Source: Fredinandcohnia quinoae
GTDB taxonomy: Bacteria; Bacillota; Bacilli; Bacillales; Bacillaceae_L
Direction: 5' to 3'
NCBI RefSeq assembly: GCF_022427965.1
Contig: NZ_JAKTTI010000036.1
Span: forward strand, 1 to 47,034
DNA length: 47,034 nucleotides
The translations under genes were made by a program, and so were the position numbers. Shown here in pieces: positions 42,233-47,034 of this stretch (its first letter is position 1; each line of letters starts with the position of its first letter). Below the pieces are notes generated by a model. That model was not told the origin of the DNA, made no database searches, and worked only from the letters and a program-made list of their open reading frames with translations.

Positions 42233-42570
42233 GTGACGATTCGTGATCGAGGTAAACTTAAATGGCAATCAGCATTCTTTATGCCAGAGCATGTTAAATG
42301 CTTCGAGATCTAAAAGTAAATGAACAAAAAGTTGAAAAACCTATCCTTGATGAATACCAACTTGATGAATTCGAGCAGAAGATCTGCTTAGCAATGGAAT
42401 TTTCTTATCAGCTAAAAGTTAAGACATGGGAAAAAGGATTCTTTAAATGTTATACAGGATTAATCCATAGACTTGATGCTACTAACAAGAGTTTATTTAT
42501 TGAGCAAGAAGAACATATTATCAATCTTAGCTTTAGTGACATTGTAAGTTTAGAATTAGAAAATGAATAA
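42233..42570 (+). pseudogene. Frameshifted YolD-like gene
   Basis: Starting at GTG 42233 (GGAGGG upstream), the frame reads VTIRDRGKLKWQSAFFMPEH and then VK, the usual YolD opening (IRDRGxxKW...MLPEHV). It then runs into a stop at 42311-42313. The rest of the protein continues in another frame from ATG 42298 (MLRDLKVNEQKVEKPILDEY...), with the family's C-terminal block (IHRLDATNKSLFIEQEEHI). The join GTTAAATGCTT needs one more A to read through, so a single-base deletion (or a sequencing error) splits the gene. YolD proteins accompany SOS-induced Y-family polymerases, but no uvrX partner lies next to it here. Confidence 0.7.
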
Positions 42571-42610
42571 AGGCATTATGATAAAGGTGAATTAATGGGA
42601 AAGAAATAAC

Positions 42611-42631
42611 AAGCACGCTTATAGCGTGCTT
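42611..42631. terminator. Hairpin after the yolD-like gene
   Basis: A perfect 8-bp stem (AAGCACGC / GCGTGCTT, 5-base loop) lies between the convergent yolD-like gene and the 190-aa gene. The T-run is short on the plus strand. It probably serves both genes. Confidence 0.6.
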
Positions 42632-42651
42632 TGATATCCATTGCCATTTGT

Positions 42652-43224
42652 CTAATATTGCGAACCCAAATACCCTTCTATATGAGCCTTCACAATGAGT
42701 GCCATCCTTTTTAAGTCTTCATTTGTCAAAGGTACACGAACAACCGCCTCTGGTTTGTTTCCATTGAATCTCGGTACTATTAACCCCGTTTCAGTCAATT
42801 CACCTTTACCTGTTTCTGCGGATAGTATCCAGTGTACTCTGTCACCAGGAGTGATTTTGAATTGGCGAGAAAGACTTTTTCCATCAGCACGTTCTTTTCC
42901 TCGCCTTTTTAGCGTCTCTGCTGAAATACCGCCCATATCATTCCAGATTTCTTTACTGTATTTGTACCCTCCTTTTTGTTGTTCTTCCCTTGCCTTAATC
43001 GCTAAAGCACTTATCCTTCCACTTAAAACATCGTTGGAAAGAACCAAGAACTTATCTATATCTACGTAGATAGCAATATCGTGCTTTATTCGTTCACCCT
43101 TATCCTTAGTCACATCATACTCTAAAAAATTCATTTGAACTTTTCCTATTTGAAATGCACTGTTTAATACTTCCAAAAATACATTTTTTCCATCAATTCG
43201 AATGATTTGATTCGATTCAGGCAT
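42652..43224 (-). CDS. Hypothetical protein, 190 aa
   Basis: A beta-rich N-terminal half (IIRIDGKNVFLEV, KVQMNFLEYDV, HDIAIYVDIDKFLVLSNDVLSGRI) and a Lys/Arg-rich middle (KRRGKERADGKSLSRQF), then RVHWILSAETGKGELTETGLIVPRF and a C-terminal helix. The mixture resembles plasmid DNA-binding or replication accessory proteins, but I recognise no family. GAGGAG lies about 11 bases before the ATG, and a large mRNA hairpin sits directly upstream of that site, suggesting translational control. Confidence 0.6.
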   Translation of the reverse strand: MPESNQIIRIDGKNVFLEVLNSAFQIGKVQMNFLEYDVTKDKGERIKHDIAIYVDIDKFLVLSNDVLSGRISALAIKAREEQQKGGYKYSKEIWNDMGGISAETLKRRGKERADGKSLSRQFKITPGDRVHWILSAETGKGELTETGLIVPRFNGNKPEAVVRVPLTNEDLKRMALIVKAHIEGYLGSQY

Positions 43225-43240
43225 ATCATGTCATCTCCTC

Positions 43241-43288
43241 AAACTAATTCTCTTGCAATAGTAGTAACGCCTACTGCAATGTTAGTTT
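43241..43288 (-). promoter_or_regulatory. Leader hairpin directly upstream of a ribosome binding site
   Basis: On the minus-strand RNA, AAACUAA pairs with UUAGUUU (7 bp), and inside it UUGCAGUAG pairs with CUAUUGCAA (9 bp with one G-U), leaving a 9-base loop. The G-U pair would be a mismatch on the other strand. The hairpin ends where GAGGAG begins. It has no T-run, so translational control or protein binding is more likely than termination. Confidence 0.5.
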
Positions 43289-43575
43289 GTTTCCAAAGAC
43301 TTTTTTTAGCCTAAACTTTTTATTATGCTATAATACGTAAACTTTTATGCAAATTATTTTTTACCAAACACTCTTTTAACAACATAACATTTTTAATCTT
43401 TGTCATTGTTGAAAATATAAACAAACCTTGATTTAATAGGAATTAATCAAACCGAACACTTTTCAAAAATCAAATTAAACTTTGATGTAATTAATGCGAA
43501 ATAAGGGTTTGGTAATATATGTATATCTTTGTAGATATCCATTTTGTATTTTTTAATTGATTGTTTCAGCATCAT
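43289..43575. other. Gene-free AT-rich stretch
   Basis: No credible gene. It contains a TATAAT on the plus strand near 43331 and a TTTAGCCTAAAC palindrome near 43307-43318, whose half recurs near both window ends, but I can assign no function. It may hold the promoter for the 190-aa gene. Confidence 0.4.
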
Positions 43576-43612
43576 AAAAAAACCGAAGGATATGAACTCA
43601 TTTCACCTTCGG
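43576..43612 (-). terminator. Terminator of the 217-aa gene
   Basis: A 7-bp stem (CCGAAGG / CCTTCGG) with a 16-base loop is followed on the minus strand by TTTTTTT. It lies 10 bases after the stop codon at 43623. Confidence 0.8.
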
Positions 43613-43622
43613 CTGATACTCT

Positions 43623-44276
43623 TTATATAGTTTTGATTGTGTTAGCAACTTTTTCTTTACCTTGAAATGGAGCAAACTCTTCCTCAAAACACATAAACCA
43701 ATAATCCGATTGGTCTTGTTTACATAAAGCCTGTCTACATTCCATTAAACCCGATGGCGTAAAATAATACGCATCTACTCTTTCTATATCATTATCACTG
43801 TCATAGTAACGGTAGATCATCAATGCATTTGACTTTTGAATGGAATTCTTTTTATAAATTAATTCATTTAAAAAGTCTATCCTTTCAAATGATTCGATAT
43901 TTTGTATTCCAATAACATTGTGTGGAATGAATGCCTCTTCCGTCTTGGAAAAGAGTTTTTCAATTGTATCCACATCTTTACTCCATACGTTTTCTCTTTC
44001 TAAATGTAACGCAAGATATAAATAGTTCTCTTTATCCTTTCGAGCATCCCACTTCCACCATGACAAATCCATCGGCCTTGAACGACCTTTAATTCGGTCA
44101 AACTTAGAATCCTCAACAAATGCATCGAATCCCAACAACTCACCTAAATTAGCGAAATAATCTATTTCCCTTTTGGTAAACATGGAACGATTATGTAAAT
44201 GGGACAAATTCATTCTTCGATAATTTCGAACGTACCCATCAAAAAATTGCATAAGATTAAAATATTGTTTTTGCAA
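43623..44276 (-). CDS. Hypothetical protein, possible diverged nuclease
   Basis: 217 aa. Residues about 30-110 run FTKREIDYFANLGELLGFDAF, PMDLSWWKWD and NYLYLALHLERENVW. A helix, then D-x-x-W, then a strand ending E-x-E is the outline of some diverged PD-(D/E)XK proteins, but the usual Lys is absent. The rest is unrecognised (YRYYDSDNDIERVDAYYFT...). It starts with TTG at 44276. It follows the 100-aa helical gene by 31 bases on the same strand, so they are probably co-expressed. Confidence 0.5.
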   Translation of the reverse strand: MQKQYFNLMQFFDGYVRNYRRMNLSHLHNRSMFTKREIDYFANLGELLGFDAFVEDSKFDRIKGRSRPMDLSWWKWDARKDKENYLYLALHLERENVWSKDVDTIEKLFSKTEEAFIPHNVIGIQNIESFERIDFLNELIYKKNSIQKSNALMIYRYYDSDNDIERVDAYYFTPSGLMECRQALCKQDQSDYWFMCFEEEFAPFQGKEKVANTIKTI

Positions 44277-44307
44277 CCGAAGGAAACCTCACTTTCTCCA
44301 TTAATGT

Positions 44308-44607
44308 CTATAAACTTCTCTTTTTTTCATATTGTTTTAATCGAGGAAATTCCTTTCCATTAACAAATAGATAATACTTTCTTACCGCATTCTGATAAAC
44401 ATTGTGATGTAATCCATCATTCATCTCCTTTTGAATTCGAAGTAATAGACTATACATCTTCTCGTCACCCTTTACTTCATTATCCAAATTTACATTTAAT
44501 TGCCTCTCAACCATCAATGCTTTTGCAACCCTTGAATTAACCGCCTTCACCTTACTTTCAATATCACTATTGTTAATAAGGAACTGTTTGAACTCTACCT
44601 CTCTCAT
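44308..44607 (-). CDS. Small helical hypothetical protein
   Basis: About 99 aa. The opening (MREVEFKQFLINNSDIESKVKAVNSRVAKALMVERQLN) resembles the SAM-like helical N-terminal domain seen in recombinases and some nuclease partners. The C terminus is basic (LKQYEKKRSL). The ATG at 44607 is chosen because GGGGGA lies 6 bases upstream; a longer frame opens at 44688 without such a site. Its partner is likely the 217-aa protein encoded next. Confidence 0.5.
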   Translation of the reverse strand: MREVEFKQFLINNSDIESKVKAVNSRVAKALMVERQLNVNLDNEVKGDEKMYSLLLRIQKEMNDGLHHNVYQNAVRKYYLFVNGKEFPRLKQYEKKRSL

Positions 44608-44761
44608 TTCATATCCCCCATTCAGCATTTTTCTAAATAATACCATATAAAAGTGTAGTTGTGATTTAGCAATTTCGTGATCAAACACTGGTGTTTAGCC
44701 ATTTTTGATCAAATAACGGTTGCATAACCATCACCTTGCCCGTAAAATCATTTTTCTTAAT

Positions 44762-44792
44762 AAAAAAATAGACCACTCAATAATGAGCGGCC
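44762..44792 (-). terminator. Terminator after the AlbA_2-type gene
   Basis: GACCACTCA and TGAGCGGCC form a stem on the minus strand (G-U pairs included) around a 4-base loop, followed by TTTTTTT. It lies 88 bases after the stop codon at 44880. No other feature is seen in 44608-44879. Confidence 0.65.
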
Positions 44793-44879
44793 AGTTTCAG
44801 GTGACTTAATTCCCTTTAATACCGATTTGTTATCGAGAAGAAGCCATCAGAAAGTTTGAGACAGTTGGTATTGCTTTTA

Positions 44880-46019
44880 TCACCTTTCATTTCGAAATTT
44901 ATCCAATAACCTATTCAGCTCTTCCCCTATTTGAATTTTTGTTCGAGCGTCTTGTTTTTCCTGTTCACTTTCAGTTTCTAACCATTCATATGGGTCATCT
45001 ATATTATTAATTGACTCAGTAAGAAAGCTAATATTTTGGTAAATATATTCTTCAAACAACTCTTTTTCTAATTCATTATTATAGATTACAATACCTTTAT
45101 AAAATCTTTTCTTCGCCATAACAGCCTCATGGTCATCCTCTGATAAAAATTCATGCAAAATATAATCCAACGATCCCTTTATGTAGTATTTATATGAAAT
45201 TGCCCCATTGAACTTAAATTTATTTTCAATAAACCCCCATTCTGGTACAACAGTTAAGTATCTCCCACTATCCAAAATAGTAAATCCCTGACTATACAGT
45301 TTTGTTCCAAAACATTTAATTTCTAAAGTTCCATAAGATGTACTAATATTCATCATTAAATATGAATAAAATTCTGGATGTCCACTTCTATCATCATCTT
45401 CCAAAGTTATAGTGAATTCGGGGTTAAAGATGTTATAAAAAGTATCCTCTTTTCTTTTCCACTCACTTTTTTGTTGTAGCTTCTGCTTAATTTGTTCTAA
45501 TGGCGGCCTATTAAGTAAAAACCGCTTTCTCCATAAATATTCGATGTGGTTAATGTCAGCACTTTTATCTATATCGGTATTTACGTCACCAGTACGAGTA
45601 TATATTGCGTTTGCTCTAACCTTTCTCTTTTTATCAGAATAATCATCAAGAATAAAGAAAGGTGTATCCGTACTATTTTTTATGATCAGAAGGTCAACTT
45701 GTTTATCATAAAAATCCAATGTCTTCATTTCAATTGTTGGCCTAATACCCCCACTGAATTTTTTGGACTTTAAAAAATCAATAATGCCTTGTTGATTTCT
45801 ACGGTTTTCATCATTTTCTGTGCCTTTTATTTCATAGTCGTCACTAACTCCAAAGATTATATAACCATCCTTATCAGCCCTGTTATTCGCCATACAAATT
45901 ATGTCATGCAATAAGTCCGCTTTATTCGGGTGATGCTTTTCCTTGAAATCCCAATAGTCCCCTTCCCTTTTAGAAGCTATTAGTAATTCAATTTCCACTA
46001 ATAGATCGTAAATATCCAT
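44880..46019 (-). CDS. AlbA_2/Schlafen-type DNA-binding domain protein
   Basis: About 379 aa. The N-terminal 165 residues show the AlbA_2 (Schlafen AlbA) domain: EGDYWDFKEKHHPNKADLLHDI, then MANNRADKDGYIIFGVSDDYEI, KTLDFYDKQVDLLIIKNS and the end YTRTGDVNTDIDKS. The E-x-K in WDFKEKHH is the site proposed to act in nucleic-acid cleavage or binding. The C-terminal half is beta-rich and unrecognised. Stand-alone AlbA_2 proteins occur in defence islands and as regulators. The ATG at 46019 has CGGGGA 7 bases upstream. The next gene upstream ends 49 bases away and may be co-transcribed. Confidence 0.65.
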   Translation of the reverse strand: MDIYDLLVEIELLIASKREGDYWDFKEKHHPNKADLLHDIICMANNRADKDGYIIFGVSDDYEIKGTENDENRRNQQGIIDFLKSKKFSGGIRPTIEMKTLDFYDKQVDLLIIKNSTDTPFFILDDYSDKKRKVRANAIYTRTGDVNTDIDKSADINHIEYLWRKRFLLNRPPLEQIKQKLQQKSEWKRKEDTFYNIFNPEFTITLEDDDRSGHPEFYSYLMMNISTSYGTLEIKCFGTKLYSQGFTILDSGRYLTVVPEWGFIENKFKFNGAISYKYYIKGSLDYILHEFLSEDDHEAVMAKKRFYKGIVIYNNELEKELFEEYIYQNISFLTESINNIDDPYEWLETESEQEKQDARTKIQIGEELNRLLDKFRNER

Positions 46020-46068
46020 TATAATTTCCCCGCTATTCAATCAAAGTTTTTATTTTCTTCATACTCTT

Positions 46069-46890
46069 CTATCCTAATGTCTTATTAATATACTCCTGCC
46101 AGTATTCTTCGTCACCCTCAATATCATGAAGCCAACAATACATTAATAATATTTCAAGTAATTGTTTTTTTCCTCTGATAAAAGGCTTTTTGGAAATTCT
46201 TCTATGTAATGAATTAATATTGAATAAATTACTTTTTTGTTTATAGTCATACTCATATTTCCGCCAACTATCTTTGCTTCTAATTCTATGCTTTGCTTCC
46301 CAAGTTTCCTCATTATTAAAAAAGCGAGACACATAATCTGATGCAAAAGTAAGCAAATTCACTTGATATTTGTCCCATGTCTTTTTAATCCACTCTTCTA
46401 CTTCCTCTGAGATATAGATATTTTCGAAATCCATTCTTGGATTACTTTGAATTCGATGATGGTCTTTGATAAAAAGGAAAAGCATTTCCGTCTGCTCTTT
46501 CAGAAAGTGATTTTTCTTTATGAGTTGTGCATAACAATCATATGAAGCACTGCGAAACTCTTGATCAGTGTTGTATATATAAAATAAATCATCTTTTTTA
46601 AGGTAACTAACAATGGAACGATTCAATTTTTTGTCAAAATCATCATAAATTCCAACTAACCATTCCTGAATTTCTGATTCATAATGCCGAAGGGATTTTT
46701 TATACTTTTCAAGTCGTTCTTCGTTTAGCACTGTTTTTTCATCCATTTTTGAATCATCAAGGTATTGATTGAAATACTCGAATATATAGTTCATACTCGT
46801 TTGCATGTTCTGAGCTTTTGACTCAATATCAAATTCATTCATTCGATCTTCCTTTTTTCTTTTTGAAATGTACTCTTCAAGAGAAAGCAT
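46069..46890 (-). CDS. Hypothetical helical protein, 273 aa
   Basis: Entirely helical and rich in charged and aromatic residues, with no membrane segment. Notable blocks: SLRHYESEIQEWLVGIYDDFDKKLN, NHFLKEQTEMLFLFIKDHHRI and GKKQLLEILLMYCWLHDIEGDEEYW. No family is recognised. A minus-strand TATAAT lies about 45 bases upstream of the ATG. It precedes the AlbA_2 gene on the same strand. A two-gene defence or regulatory unit is conceivable from layout only. The last 144 bases of the window show no further gene. Confidence 0.55.
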   Translation of the reverse strand: MLSLEEYISKRKKEDRMNEFDIESKAQNMQTSMNYIFEYFNQYLDDSKMDEKTVLNEERLEKYKKSLRHYESEIQEWLVGIYDDFDKKLNRSIVSYLKKDDLFYIYNTDQEFRSASYDCYAQLIKKNHFLKEQTEMLFLFIKDHHRIQSNPRMDFENIYISEEVEEWIKKTWDKYQVNLLTFASDYVSRFFNNEETWEAKHRIRSKDSWRKYEYDYKQKSNLFNINSLHRRISKKPFIRGKKQLLEILLMYCWLHDIEGDEEYWQEYINKTLG

Positions 46891-47034
46891 CCATTTTCAC
46901 ATCCTATCATTGCTTTTTCCTTGCCGTTTTATTAATTATACTAAATTTATCCTATTACCCTTAATCCCTAATCGTCTACTTTGTTCAGCCATAAAAAAGT
47001 TTAGGCAATCCTCCACCCGCTTTTTTCAGCACAA

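Noticed and set aside
43307-43318. TTTAGCCTAAAC palindrome whose halves recur near both window ends
   Set aside because: Short and AT-rich, with no consistent position relative to genes; it could easily be chance.

Overview
The window is AT-rich, uses strong GGAGG-type ribosome binding sites, and carries Firmicute features: a YolD-like gene, LexA boxes of the Bacillus type, a ParM/ParR partition pair and a TnpI-like recombinase. I read it as accessory DNA, most likely a large plasmid or plasmid-derived element of a Bacillus-like bacterium. I see no rRNA, tRNA or CRISPR array and no ordinary housekeeping genes.

Positions 1-6.6 kb hold a gene remnant, an unknown protein, a fusion of a sigma-region-4-like helix-turn-helix with a TnsA-like PD-(D/E)XK nuclease, a small EVE/PUA-like protein, a two-gene CBASS module (CD-NTase plus S-4TM membrane effector) and a DUF697-like GTPase. 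Positions 6.6-13.0 kb are a Tn7-like core, tnsA-B-C-D, on the minus strand. Its TnsB, TnsC and TnsD look intact, but TnsA has Thr where the second catalytic Asp should be. Just upstream (13.2-14.2 kb) sits a complete tyrosine recombinase. Its promoter region has four related 10-bp motifs, two inverted and two direct, like the TnpI/IRS cointegrate-resolution module of Tn4430/Tn5401. Together these suggest a Tn7-like element that transposes replicatively and resolves cointegrates. I did not find the transposon ends.

Positions 14.2-16.8 kb carry a membrane protein, a GIY-YIG protein and three minus-strand small genes, two of which encode Avd/S23-like four-helix-bundle proteins. These are followed by about 1.4 kb (16.8-18.25 kb) with no credible gene. 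That stretch contains degenerate tandem copies of a roughly 240-300 bp unit and several strong hairpins: a candidate structured RNA and/or replication origin, and the most likely undescribed element here. Positions 18.25-21.8 kb form the replication and partition block: a P4/D5-like helicase whose primase domain has lost its catalytic residues, a 17-bp-arm palindrome, ParM and ParR.

Positions 21.9-35.2 kb are a complete type 1 BREX operon on the minus strand (small upstream protein, brxA, brxB, brxC, pglX, pglZ, brxL) with a recognisable promoter and an internal hairpin between pglX and pglZ. Upstream lie a variant PD-(D/E)XK protein, an XRE regulator with a palindromic operator, and a Cas4/RecB-like Fe-S nuclease. 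The nuclease has an unusual leader: a LexA-like promoter, a 25-residue leader peptide and an overlapping terminator hairpin.

Positions 38.6-47 kb hold mostly small plasmid-type genes on the minus strand: a zinc-ribbon protein, a DUF2442 protein, an RNase H-like protein, tiny membrane peptides, a SOS-promoted but frameshifted yolD, a possible nuclease, an AlbA_2/Schlafen-type protein and unknowns. Anti-phage systems (BREX, CBASS) thus share one segment with a Tn7-like transposon and plasmid maintenance genes.
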